Shown in pieces: positions 1 to 44,400 of a stretch of 64,000 nucleotides of DNA. This stretch comes from Ficedula albicollis. Lineage: Eukaryota > Chordata > Aves > Passeriformes > Muscicapidae. Numbering within the stretch: position 1 is the first letter of the stretch; every line of letters starts with the position of its first letter. Under the pieces are notes generated by a model that was not told the origin of the DNA, made no database searches, and saw only the letters and a program-made list of their open reading frames with translations. The DNA lies in NCBI RefSeq assembly GCF_000247815.1, contig NC_021677.1:17013424-17077423 (forward strand), read 5' to 3'. The translations under genes and the position numbers were made by a program.

Positions 1-181
1 TAGAATATACAGATTCTATTGACACAAAGCAAAAGAGAGAGAGAAGAAGCAAAATAATTGCATTTCTTACCCATTCCATATTTTACAAGCTTAATGTTTT
101 GTAATGACAAGACATTTGGCAGTACAGTAATACAACTAAAGCAAAATAATTTTGAGAATTCATTTAAACACAATACTTTAC
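1..181 (-). other. Ovomucin intron 32, partial
   Basis: This is intron after the last visible ovomucin exon. It starts gtaaag on the minus strand and runs off the left edge. No exon is seen in it. Confidence 0.8.
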
Positions 182-32121
<31,940 letters not shown>

Positions 32122-32186
32122 CTTGACATGAAGTCGTAACTGGAAAATCCTTTCAGGGAAGTGTTTTTTCTTGGCTTATAGGCAGA

Positions 32187-32194
32187 TTTTTATA
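32187..32194 (-). promoter_or_regulatory. TATA box of the ovomucin alpha gene
   Basis: The minus strand reads TATAAAAA 66-73 bases upstream of the start codon at 32,121. A TATA box usually lies about 30 bases before the start of transcription, which would place that near 32,160 and leave a 5' UTR of about 40 bases. A second, weaker TATAAG lies at about 32,174-32,179. Oviduct and estrogen control is known for egg-white genes in general, but I see no clear full hormone response element here. Confidence 0.7.
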
Positions 32195-32199
32195 GTCCA

Positions 32200-35100
32200 G
32201 GAGTTTGGCATGAGAACAAAACTGATGGCAGGGTCCCTGAAAGGTGGAGCTTCATTAAATTTTCTTTCAGTCATTCATTATTAGCACCCAGAAACCTCCT
32301 CTCTTTCAGACAGGACAGGTATCCAGTTCTTTCTTGCTTTATGGGGACAGAGAGCTATCCATTTCTAATTTCCTCCTTTGAAAATAGGTCCCCTCACCCT
32401 CCTCCTACAGTTGTTATTGCTTTGGCAACAATAGTTTTATTTTTTTATAACATTTGATTAATTACAAACAATCACTGACCTCTTTCAGAGTTTTTCTCTG
32501 TCTGGCACATCAGCGGAGTCCCCCAGAACAAGAAAATGTGTTGCCTCTACCAGCTTTAATGACTATTTATAAACAGAGCAAAAAGTATTATCAGGTCAGG
32601 CATAATGTATGGTTTATTTAGAACAAAATCTTTTGGCAGGAGGGCATTGTCCTTTAAAAAGTGTATCCAAAATATCTTACCAAAAAAAGGCCAGACTTGC
32701 TACTTCAATAGACCACAACCAAAACCAAAAGGTCAAAAATTCTCAGCTCACCTGCACAAAAGGGTTTTAATTTATTCTTTGTGCACACAGAGGTGATGGA
32801 TTCTCCAAACATCATAAGACAGCAGTGCCCAAGTCCCATCATAATGTAGAACACAGGTCCTTCCTTCACCACCTAAATTATGCTGCTGCAAGAGTCCCTT
32901 GGTGCTCTCAAAGTACTTTAATACCTACCACATACCCATAAAAAATCCAGTGAGCTCAATTATGAGCTCTACAGCCCCTTGTAGGACATCCTGTCAGATA
33001 TTTTGATATCAGTAATTTTAGAATCCCTTCTAGAGATTTACTTGCTTTGTTGACACAAACTGATCTTGCATTTCTTTTCCTCATCTGTGCCAAAGGGCAC
33101 AAGAGAGGAAGCCTCTCACCTAGTCCCAGCAAATCAAACATGGATAACAGACATTCCCATGCTTCCAGCTGCTCCATCCCCTTTGGGAAAACAGTAAAGC
33201 CAAAAGTGATTGCCAGTAGTTAAGTGGGCACAAATACAGTTTAAAGTGGACATAGTTTTGCGCCTTCTTGCAAGACCTCAGGTCAAGCCTGCCCATGCAC
33301 CCAGTGGGGAATACAGAATGCCTTTTATCTCGTTGTTGGGCAGCAATCTGGGCCTTGGGAACACGGTCTTGCTCACTGCTTTACCAGGCTTTGAGCTTTT
33401 GCCAAAGCGGAGTGTCCCAAAGCTGGCCCACTGCTCCCACCTTCTGCTGCCCTACACAGGCACAAGGTGTTTTGCAAAATTGCAGTGACAGCAGCTGCCA
33501 GATAAAGATTTGCTGCTGCCCTTGCTCTAGAGAAAACTCTGCAGCAGCATGAGTGAGCATTGTGCAGGACATGAAACAAGAGTTCGTGTCACCCCTTTGC
33601 CACCGTCCCTGCCCCATTAATTCCATTGTCAGCCACACTTGAGGCAGGGCACTACTGGAGGCAGCTCTTGAAGCCCTGCCATTTTTGGCTGGAATACAGA
33701 ACTAACAGACTTTATGGCACTGGTGATGCAAGTCATGGACTGCTACTGCTTTTCTTTTAAGCACAAAACATCTTCCCTCCCGATCTCTGTCCAAATAGGT
33801 ACAAAGTAAGCTAGGCGAGTATCTTATTTAGAAGAATATCTTAACCATGAGAATATGATATTGGAGATATGAAGATGATCTGAAATTGAATACAGTGAAA
33901 CATCAACACTCAAATTCAATAGATTCTCCTGGTAATTTTCATACTGAGCTCTTGTTCAGGCCACAGAACAGGGCTAATGGCAGGTGTGGGCAAGGGCTGT
34001 GAAGCCCAGGAGGAAAAGCATATAGGTCAGTAGACCACAGATACAGACTAAGAGAGCTTAGTTGAGGGTAAGGGCAGATAGCTGAAATATATGAATTTTC
34101 CAAAATCAATGCTAGTGTCAAAATCCAAATGCAGAACTCTGCTGAGATAAAGTCCATGTTTCTTCAATCACTGTCTTCTTCCTTTCCCATACCCATTCAA
34201 GAAATCAAAGTACCTATTTCATTCATTTTGGTATGAGAGTAGAAGGAAGAATCAGACTCTAGGAGTATGACTCCTGACTCTGGAAAAAAACCCCTTTATT
34301 CCCACTGAACTGCACAAAAGCAGCAGGAACTATGTAGTAACTACTTGCCAAAGATACCCTTCAGATTGGAGTAGTCCTTTGATGACAAAGACATAGTGAG
34401 GTTGACGTTGGCAACTTTCAGCCCTTTGTGTTCTATATGTGGGTTGATTCAAGGTAATGAGAGGATGGGCAGGAGGAATGAGCTAAGGCATGATTTCCCT
34501 CTGTATGCCCCACTTAGCACTTAGGGGCCTGGGAAGAACATAAACAGCACATGTTAAACCTTTTCAAGGAACAGACAGAATAAAACAAGTTATTCATTGA
34601 ACCACCATCCACTTATGCTCTACTCAGCAGAGACAGTAGTATCAGTCATCTGGGATCCTCCCCTGAGAAAAGCAAGAGCAAAACCCTACTCATAGAAACG
34701 GGAAACCCAGTCCTCTTGCTCAGTACCTAGCCATTTTCTTACCTCTGCTTGTCTGCTCTGTCATTTGTGCCATTCCTTTGCCATTTCTTGGGGAGCAGAG
34801 TTTCTGTCAATGACTAACCAGAGCTGCTGCTTCTGGGTTCTCCACAGATACTGCGGGCTACACTCCTTAGAAATCACTGGTTGCTTCAATCCTCTGCAAT
34901 GATTTCAGGGCTACTGATAGGGGAAGGATATTTGCATTCAAATGAAGTTTTTATATTCAAGCGTGGAATCACTGAGGTTTTCAGGAGAAATACATGGAAG
35001 CTTTTCAGAAGGAAATGCAGACTGACAGGGAGCTTACAGACTGTGTTGATCACTTACCACTGAATGATTGCTATTGGCATGCAAGTTATAACTATTCCCC

Positions 35101-38100
35101 TTGCAGTGAAAAACTGGGATTAATAGCTCTTCCCTTTATTGGATCCTGCAGGATAAGAGGCATTCCCTCTTCTGCAGCTGTATTAGCAAAAAAGAACAAT
35201 TCCTCTTGGCCCCTTTACAGCCCATTTCATGGATCATTTGCCATTAAAGGGTATGTGACTTCAGTAAACACAATAGGTAAATATTAACTCAGCTTCTTTA
35301 TCACCACTGACTCACTGAAGATAAGCCATCATGAAGCTATGTAATATACCAGTGACTCACAAAAATATATTTTTGCTACAAATTTGGTAAAAGACACACT
35401 CAAATAAGAGGTATCTGGTGGATTAATGCCCTTCATAGCCAGCCACTGTACTGAAGTCTGGCAGCTGCATTTGTATCATATCCTTCTGTCAAGAGCTGAT
35501 TCCATATGTGCTGTAAAGAGTTATGGCCATCAGTCAGTTCAGCACTGGGAGGTTGAGCTTGGAAATCCTTTAACAATCCAATTCATTTCAGGCAAAACTG
35601 GTACTGCTTCTTGAAATGAGCACCCACTATAAGATGGTGTTTTACAAGCACTGCCTAGAAAATAACTCTAGAGAAATTATGTGTGCTCCATTAAAAAAGT
35701 AATGTTAGCTAGGAAAACACTTCATCTGGTGTCAGGCAATTTGTGCTAATAATCCACATGATAAAAAACATCCAAAGTGATTTTAGCAAAATATTTTACA
35801 TAAATGGTAGTTATAACAATCATTTAATTGTACATTCTAAATTGTCAGTAGAATTTAAGAACAACATTATGGATTATCCTTTTTAATCCTTTGCATGATA
35901 TCACAGAATTTAGGAAAGTTACATTAAAGATTTATTTGATCTATCAGATTTGTGTCTACCGCACAGTTCGAAACAGAAGTATAAGGTGATCTGTAGCAGG
36001 CAGTGGGAAAGGAGGGAATAGATATCTGTCATTAATTGTCCATTAAAATACATGACAAATGTCTTCAGTATTTCAATTTTGGTAAGAGGGGGTTGGATGT
36101 TTTCTTACATTTTGCCTTAGAATGGCTACAAAGCTCCTTAACCTCTCATCTTGCCATAGAGCTCCTTGACTTTTTGTGAACAAATCAAGGACATTAGTTA
36201 TTCCTGTTTGCAAGGAATGAGGAATGAGTCCAGCTGCTCTTTTCTGTTTTTCTTTAAGAAGATGTAGATCTTTCAGAGTCCACGTACAAGGAGTAATGAC
36301 ACGGCTGATTGGTGTTCATGCACACAGGTCTCTTTGACCTATTGGCACTTCCTCACGTAAGAGAGACTCCCTGCATAGAAAGTCATCTCATCAGGAAGTT
36401 GGGCCCTTGAGATTTTCTACTTGAAAAGTTTTTCTTTAAACAACTATCCTGGTGGAAAAATAGGGGGTAGCAGAACTAATGGAAGCATGTGAATTTTCGG
36501 CTTTAATAATTAGAACTTTTATGGGATTTAGGCTAGAGCAGATTCTACATCTTTTTAAAAAGCTATTTCTTATTTCCTGGGTGCTAAGATAATTCAGAAG
36601 AGGCCACTGTATTCTTAATGCTGAAGTCTCTACAACCTTGAAATTACATGAAATTACATATCCAGTTACCATGTCCATTACGAGGAAAGTTACTGCAAGC
36701 CAAAAGAAAGGATAAGAGAAGGGGCAGAAAAAAAGTTAAGGTGGGAATCTAAGCAACATTGGCCTAGGGTTTTTTGTGTGGAAGGTAGAATTAGCCAGCC
36801 AAGAACTACCTGCCCTTACGTTTTGCTCAGACTCCCTGTACTTTTAAGGAGAAGAATGATCATATAGATCCCATACATTCTGCAGAAAGAGGCCAAGAAG
36901 CGCTCAGCTACACTAGTCCAAATGGATAGGCTGTTGAAATTTAACTGCTGCGTCAGGTCACAGGCCACTGTGTAAAGGACATTCCTTGATCACTGTTGCC
37001 TTCTGTTACTGCTTAAAAGACAGCTGCATGGAGCACAGGTGCTCCTTCTCAGTGCCAGCTCTGCCATACTTTCTCTCTGTTTGAGTTTTCTCAAAGTCTT
37101 GGGGCAATGAAAACATCACAGTGGTGTTTTTTACTCTTCTAGACACCAGTTTGTGAAAAGAATTCAAGCCTTTCATGTAAGAGTGCTGAAAAACTGGAAC
37201 ATTAAATGGAATTCAGTATGCCCAGAACAGATTCTAGAAGCATGGTGCTGAAAAAGAACTTACAGGATTTTCCACATTAGTGACAGAAATATAGCTTAGG
37301 TAGCCTGCTTGGACCTGTTTGGGTCCCTTAGTCTGGGAGGTTGCCAGTTAAGAACACAGGTGTTTGTGGCAGCCTCAAAAGAGTGAGTTAATTTTGGAAG
37401 TTTGGCCCTGGAAGAGGGCTGCTCAACTTTAAGAACTTGTTCTGCCTTAAAATACCCCCATATCCCTCAAAGCTTCTGCTGAGAGGTGAAATTTCAGAAA
37501 TTGTATATCAATGTTGCAGTTATTTAAATGTATTTCATTTTTTGTCAGACCTAAAACTACAAGAATGTTCTTTCCTGTGATCTCAGAGTTTGTAAGTCTA
37601 TTTCTGTCCTTTCCTCCTATCTGAGTTTGCTTTTCCAGACAAGAGCAACAGTGTATAACAAGCACAGTAACTGCATGATTATTTACTTAGGGCTTTGTCT
37701 TTGCTAAAGTCCTTTCACTGGGGCTTATGTGCAGAGTTGCATGTGCTTAGTTCAGTGAAGTGTGGTTTAGCAAAGTACAGTCAAATGGTAAACACACTGA
37801 AAATTTTATCTTACCCTTCCCACAGCACAAAATAATACTATTAAAGAACATAGTTAGATCAGAAAACAAGGTAGTTATCAGATCAGAAACCCCTACTTTG
37901 TATTATTTTGGGAAGAATTATTCTTGATTTGCATGTGGTTTTCCCCCTCTCTCTGAATCCCATCTGCCTCACCTCAACAGCAGTGATTTTTCCATACTGC
38001 TAACAAGTATTTTCCTTTCTGTCTCTGGTGTTTTCAAAGTACATATCCAATAATGCTTCATAAAACAACCGTACTCTCTTTATGAACAAATCTTCTGTGA

Positions 38101-40930
38101 ACTCCTTTTTAACTGCAGATGGAAGTTCTCACTCTGTTGCTGAAGAGTCCCATGAACAACACTGAGTTTACAGCGCATCTCCAGGTAACTGCAAGGAAAT
38201 TGTTTGAGATTCAAACTATCTCGGATAAGAAGACTACAAGTGGGAATGAAACCCATGTGATCTTGGACAGCAGGAGCTGGGACCTTGACTTTGGTGCCTT
38301 CAAAGGCTGTGTGGCTGGAAGTCCTGTTTGCCTCCCAAGAACACTTCCCCATTTTTCAAGACAAAACTGAAACTGTTAAGTACTGGGAGAGGAAGAAAAA
38401 GAAATGAAACAAAGTGAAACTCCTCAGCACCAATGAAAGTGGGAGGCTAGATAGAAAGTCTGGAGGAGATGAACACAGGACTCAGGCATGGAGACAAGAC
38501 ATGGGCTCTTGCTACTGCTCCCTTTTTGATTGACTCCAGTAGACAAGGCAATTCCTGGAGAACAGTGTCATTCTTTGAGGACAGAGAGAGTCAAGCCCAC
38601 TCCCTTCCAGCACTAATGCTTTATATGAATCTGTCAGGATCCTTTGTGGTAGGTCAATCTCCTGAGTCCCTAAAGTGCTGATATCACCCTTTCAGAGAGG
38701 GTGATGAAAGACATTTCCTCAGTTTTTTTCCTGGGTTTTCCAGAAAAATCTCTTCTTGTGACCTGCAGACTCAACAACTCTTGCTTAAGAAGCAAAATAC
38801 TTCCTGGGATCAGATAATACAGTTCTCAATTTACTTCCAAGAGGGTTGTGGAGGGGAGCAAAAGTGCTGCTCACTGCCATTACTATTCTTTGTAGGGATA
38901 CACAGTTAAGATTTCTTTCCTTCCTTTTTCTCCCAAATACTATTGGTGGATTTTTCCACCAGAGAAAGTTTAATCTGTTCAACTCTGTCATCCAGTTCCA
39001 CTGGAAATGCAGGTGCAAACTGAACCACGAAGTTCTAAGGTGAATAAAAGTGCAAAAGGGGTGGAGATTTGACATGTGCAGTGTGACCTGGAACTGCCAA
39101 GTACTTGTAAGTAATAATTCTCTGACAGTGTGTGCTTGTGAACCTCCTTATGGGCAGCACTGACCCAGCACCAAAACTGAGAGGGCTGCCATAACCCAGA
39201 GCACTGTGACTAACAACACCTTGCATGTAAATTCCTGTCAGAATAATTGTTTTTCAAGTGCTTCAAGTGCTAAGAGCGTATAAATGTCTGTGGGGAGAGA
39301 TCAGCGTTCATTCTTCTCAGAGATAAAACCCTCTATGTGATGAAATAGAAACTCCCTTTTGAGGCAGCTTGCTTTTTTGGTATGAAGTGACTTTACATTC
39401 TCAGCCATAGACTGCCCTGCAGTGGTGAAGCCAAAATCTGCAGCCTTGCTGACTTTTATCCAGGATCTTTAGAATTCCTCATTCAAAAGTAGTTTGCCCA
39501 TTACTAGAAGGGACAGAAAGAGTCTGTGCAAACTCCAGACTAAATGAAAAATAAATGAAGCAAAGATTTTATATTTCAGTGTAAATATAGTGTGCTGCAA
39601 ACTGCCACTACTGACTAGTAATATTTTATCTCTTTTTCATAGGAAATAAGGCAGATATGATCTGTCTCTGTCCTTGTATAGGTCTCCAGAATTTACTTGC
39701 TGACTTAAGCCACATTTAACTGCAAAAATGAAATCTCAAAGATAGTTACATGTCAACAGATTTTGAGAAAAGCCATTTTTGCAAAAAGCCCAAGGAAATG
39801 TATGGCTTTAGTACCAGGACAGAAATTGCTGGATAACAAAGAATCCACAGAGGAGAGTGACTTTGCAAGTGCCCTGGGAGAAAACTCAGTCACATCTTAC
39901 AATGAATGCAGAGATAGAAATCCTTAGAAACCCATATTAAAGCAGAAACTGGGCTTCATTAATTCTGCAGCTTGCTCTGTAAACCAACAAAACTTCCTTC
40001 TTGTTAGATCTCCAACTCCAGAGAAGTCTGCTTTCCAATCATAGTATTGTAATGCTGAAAAAAACATTGGAGTTTCATTTTATGCACATCCTTATCAGTC
40101 TTATAAAAAGGCAGAAATCTTATCAGCCTTTTAAGCTGCAGAACATCTGATGGGCTACTAATAGCAAAAAATGGTGCCACTAATCCTTTAGGTAGCAAAG
40201 ATGCCAGTATTGAGGCTGGCTATTGCCAGCGCAGATTTCGTTAATGGAGACAAAAATAAGCCAAAAGCATTTTTTTCGCTACAACAGGTGTGGTTTACCC
40301 TCATTGTACTCTAAGATGATTCAAGATAAATTAATAACTTCCTGTTACCTACTTTAGCTCTTCTTACAATAAGATAAACAGGCAGTCCCTTAGATACGTC
40401 CTTTGTTGTGAGACAAATTAATATCAAAAATGGCTATTGCTTTCCATTTCCTGCAGAGGATGTCTAGGATTACTAGCTTAGTGATGGGCATCTGTTTTGC
40501 AAATGTTGGAATTTGGAGAGCTCTTACTACAGTAGCAACTATATATCCTGAAAGCACTGTGAGTGACTGAGGGACTACTTTTTTAGTGAAAACACATAAT
40601 TGCATTGAACTGAGACAGTTCTAATATACAGAGCCCTGCTGAAGTAAGTTCTGGTGCTGAACTAAAAGTTTCTCCAAGTCACCTGAATAATTTAACAATC
40701 ATTATTCATCTTTGCCTTTGTTCTGGCAGATAGCATCATCTTCTCTCCCACTTTAGATTGAGTCTTCTGAACAGCACAATCTGATCAGCTTTTAAGGAGC
40801 CAGGATTAGATACCCCAAAAACTTAGGAAATCACTTGACTTCCTATAACTTGAAAAAGAACTTTTCTTCTCTTGTCAAACTCAAACTCATCAAGATTGTA
40901 CAAGAATAAGTACAAAAGTCATGCTTTTTG
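32200..40930. other. Intergenic region between MUC2 and ovomucin, about 9 kb
   Basis: This separates the MUC2 3' end from the ovomucin promoter. The open frames are all under about 100 codons, lack splice-consistent partners, and resemble no family I know. No RNA gene was recognised. The right part must hold the MUC2 polyadenylation region and the left part the ovomucin promoter and possibly oviduct enhancers, but I cannot delimit them. Confidence 0.7.
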
Positions 40931-40939
40931 AGATATGCT

Positions 40940-40945
40940 TTTAAT
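40940..40945 (-). terminator. Possible MUC2 polyadenylation signal (ATTAAA)
   Basis: The minus strand has ATTAAA about 210 bases after the MUC2 stop codon. It is the nearest variant signal that I found; no AATAAA is nearer. The cleavage site is not proved. Confidence 0.3.
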
Positions 40946-41153
40946 CAGTAAGAGAAAAATAAGCAGATTTGAAAAGGACTTAAGAGGCTGTGCGCTTGTA
41001 AGAATACAAATTTGTGTTCTTATTTTGTGCACAAATAAATAGAGTAGAGAACAAACAGGATGCAGTTACTGGGAAAAGTAAAATTCAGAAGTACTGAAGG
41101 AAGTTAAGAATGGTTTTCAGTCCTTTTAGTTAACGGTGCCAGGGTTTTTGCCT

Positions 41154-41409
41154 TCATTTTGATGTTAAGCTGATGGCTCTCTTGACCCGGCTCAGAGTGC
41201 TCGCCTTGTCATTTTCTTTGTTGCTCTGCAGGTCATTGGACTGGGGCCTGCTGCATGCAGTGTCTTGACAGCTGCAGCTCTCCACATAGATGTACTTGTG
41301 TGACACTGAGTGCCCACCGGGGCATTTCAGAACCACATGCTTCTCAGTGGTCCTTGTTTCTCTGCAGCAGGAGCAGCTGTGGTCCATAGAATTAGCCTCA
41401 GCAGAGTAT
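41154..41409 (-). CDS. MUC2: MUC2 last coding exon: cystine knot end and basic tail
   Basis: YSAEANSMDHSCSCCRE, VLKCPGG, YIYVESCSCQDTAC, then a Cys-free tail ending SRVKRAISLTSK and TGA. RVKR fits the R-X-K/R-R furin-type pattern. The acceptor is gttaacag|ATACT. Confidence 0.95.
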
Positions 41410-44400
41410 CTGTTAACATGCAAAATGGCAATGTTACTCTGTGCCAGAAGCCAACATATAGGAGAGGGTGAAATCAGGTACAGCACTCCTGTGAGAAGAG
41501 CCACAGTTGTGACTAATGGAAGTGCTAAGCTCATCTGACAGAACAGTGATTATAAAATGCATAATCCAATCAGGGCAGTGTTAACATGAAGGGGAAGCAG
41601 CAGGTCTTTGTGCTCCCATTTCACAGCAAAGTATTTTTTGCAGCCTTGTGTTCATCAGTTTCCTAAGCACCATTCCTAACCTGAAGAATCTGTCAATATC
41701 AGGCTACAAACTGTGACAAGATCATTCTTTTCCTTGTATTTGGTGGAAGCAACTGCAGCAAGACCCTAAGATCATCAGGAATTTCAGAATACTAATAAAT
41801 TCCCTGGCTTCTCAGAGTTTCATGTGATCCTAAAGATCAGTTTTCATCCATGCAAGGTGCACTGTGGCAGACTCAGTGATAGGCAGTAAGTGACAGTTTC
41901 TTTGGAGAGTTAGAGCTGTTTTTCCAGTGTCTTAGTAGCTCACTACCTACTAACCACTTCCTTATAGCCACTTTTTAATATATTCTCTCATTTCAGAGAA
42001 AAATGTACAGTCAAGTCACTCTACTAACACCACACCTAAAGCATTCATTTTCTAATTTTTTCACTGTATAAAAATCGTGCATATTTGAATCTTCCTTTAA
42101 AAGATGTATGTGTATTTCATTTTAAGTGTTAACTATTGAGAAGCAGCTTTTCCACTTTCAGTTGTCAAGCCTGGCTGCTCTCTGGGCTCATTCTCATTAC
42201 AGGAAATAATTCATGTTCTTTGGTGATGATTTCTAGCCTAGGTGGTCTGACACAAAGCCAGCTCTAAATTAATTAATAGGTCTAATTAGAGCTGTCTGAA
42301 TCCCAAGAGAATTTAATACACTTTTCTGCTCTGTATTGAAACAAATTAAGTTGTCAGTCACAGATTCCATAATTTTTTTTCCATGATTCAAGAAGCAGAT
42401 AGTTCCAGGTCTTCTACCATTGTGTAGTCTACTATTTATTGTTCCTTTTATATAAACAAGCTCAGTGCCACCAGGACTTAAATCTCATTGTCTGGTGAGT
42501 TTACTTACAGCGAGAAGGTTCCACATGTTCCTTCACATTCAGTCAAGTCAACTCTGTCCACGGAGCGGCAGCCATTGTAGACGATAAAGTCTGTTCTGTG
42601 GCGCACAGAGCACGGGGTGCTGCTGTCCAGAGGGGCACCTACAGGGAAAGAGCAGAAAAGACTTTCAGGGAAAGAGCTCCAAAAGTCCCTCGCACCTCAG
42701 CATTCCCTGGGCTTCACTAGTGCACTCAAAGAATTGTCTTAAGGGGTCTTTCTGCTTCAGCTTAAACTTCTCCAGGGAGATCAGACAGTGAAGGCTTGGA
42801 ATGATAAATATAAACATAAAAGAATGTATTTAAATACAAATTGATCTGGAAAATGGGCTATTTTAAGAAGACAATTCATTCTCGGTATTGTTGATTCAGA
42901 TACACTGGCATACTTACAGGTTTTGCAACAACCGTTAGGTAAGAAAGAAATAGTTCCCTAAAAGAAAAAAGAAACACAGAAAAAATATTAGATTATTTTT
43001 CTATTTTAAATAGGCATTAAGGCCAAAAACTGAGGAGAGCAATTCTTCAGTGGCTGGAAATAACCAGTGAAAACTGTAACATTGATCTAAATAAGCAAAG
43101 ATAACAGCTTCTTCCTGACTTGAAAACTATCAATTTACAAAATATTGTGAAAATAAAAACAATTCTTTGAAGAAAGTCTGCAGTTACCATCATGCAATTT
43201 TTCCTCAGAAGCAATTCCAACAAAGGGTTTCTCAGAGTCCTCTGTATTTGAATTGGGACTATGCATGGTGTAACTGGCAGCCTACTGACTGAACAGCTTG
43301 CATTTCTTTAACATGCAAGGTAACCTGGCTCTTGCTGAGACAGAACCACAACAAAGCAGTCAGCAGATTCAGTATCTCGGTGCTGACCACTATTTTGGCT
43401 ACTGAGAGACAGCTACCAGTTATAAACCTTGAATTCTCACCCAGGTATCTTATTTTATACACTCTGTAGGGCTGTGCATGGATGCATCTGGAATTTTTTG
43501 CCCTTAGGACTGAGAAATTATGACAAAAGGCCATCAGTTAGATGGCTGAATTAAACTGAAGTAACCTATGTATGGACCAGAGGGTAAATTTTCCATTTTT
43601 ACTCACAGGTTTGCAGCTCTCCTCATTGAATGCTGGACAGGTAATCTCAGATGTGGAAGCGATAAGCTGGTTGTGGACATCCACACAGCTATAAATGGTG
43701 CAGTTGTTGTGAGGATCATTTTTAAAGTCTCCAGGCTGCAAGTGAAATGCAAAATGTAATAAGGAAAGCTGAAGGGAGCTCAGACAGAAACTTTCTTGCC
43801 CTCTGATAATGACTTTCATCTTGTTTCCCAGTCAATTATTTTTAGGTTAACAGCCATTTTGGGATACAGATCACGACATGTATTGCTATATGCCATACAT
43901 GGAGAGATTTTCAGTTTTATATGTATTTTCTTTGAGAAAGAAAAATGTCTCTAATGTACATAGAGTACTTTAACAAAATCATCCATGCCAATGGATTTTG
44001 CCTTCAAAAGGCTAGATTGTTATAGATTAACTAAGAAAAATCCTAAACCTTCATCCTGCTAGGGCAATATAATTGCTCCATATGGAGGCTTTAATAGTAT
44101 TTTTCAGCATACAGAACTCAAATAACATAGAAAAGGCCAAGCTTCCAGACACTGGAAGAAAACCCCTTCCAATGGTATTGGATTTCTCGTTCCAGGAAGG
44201 GCCTTGCAGATAATTTTATTTCATGAGACCTACCTTCAGGCCAGAAAATTGTAGCTAGGTTTTCTTTAGATGAGATTTTGATCTTTCAGGTGCAAAATTA
44301 TACTAAAATCTTGTCTCTGGCAAGGAGATGTTCCCTTTCTGGAACTGGGAACTTTATAGATTTGGTGGAGAACTAAGAGCATACTTACACTCAAGATGAG

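Noticed and set aside
33373..33638. Overlapping open frames of 68-94 codons in the intergenic region
   Set aside because: No start context, splice partner or recognisable domain; length is expected by chance.
37447..39226. Several 60-96 codon open frames on both strands between the two mucins
   Set aside because: No family resemblance, signal peptide or splice-consistent neighbour.
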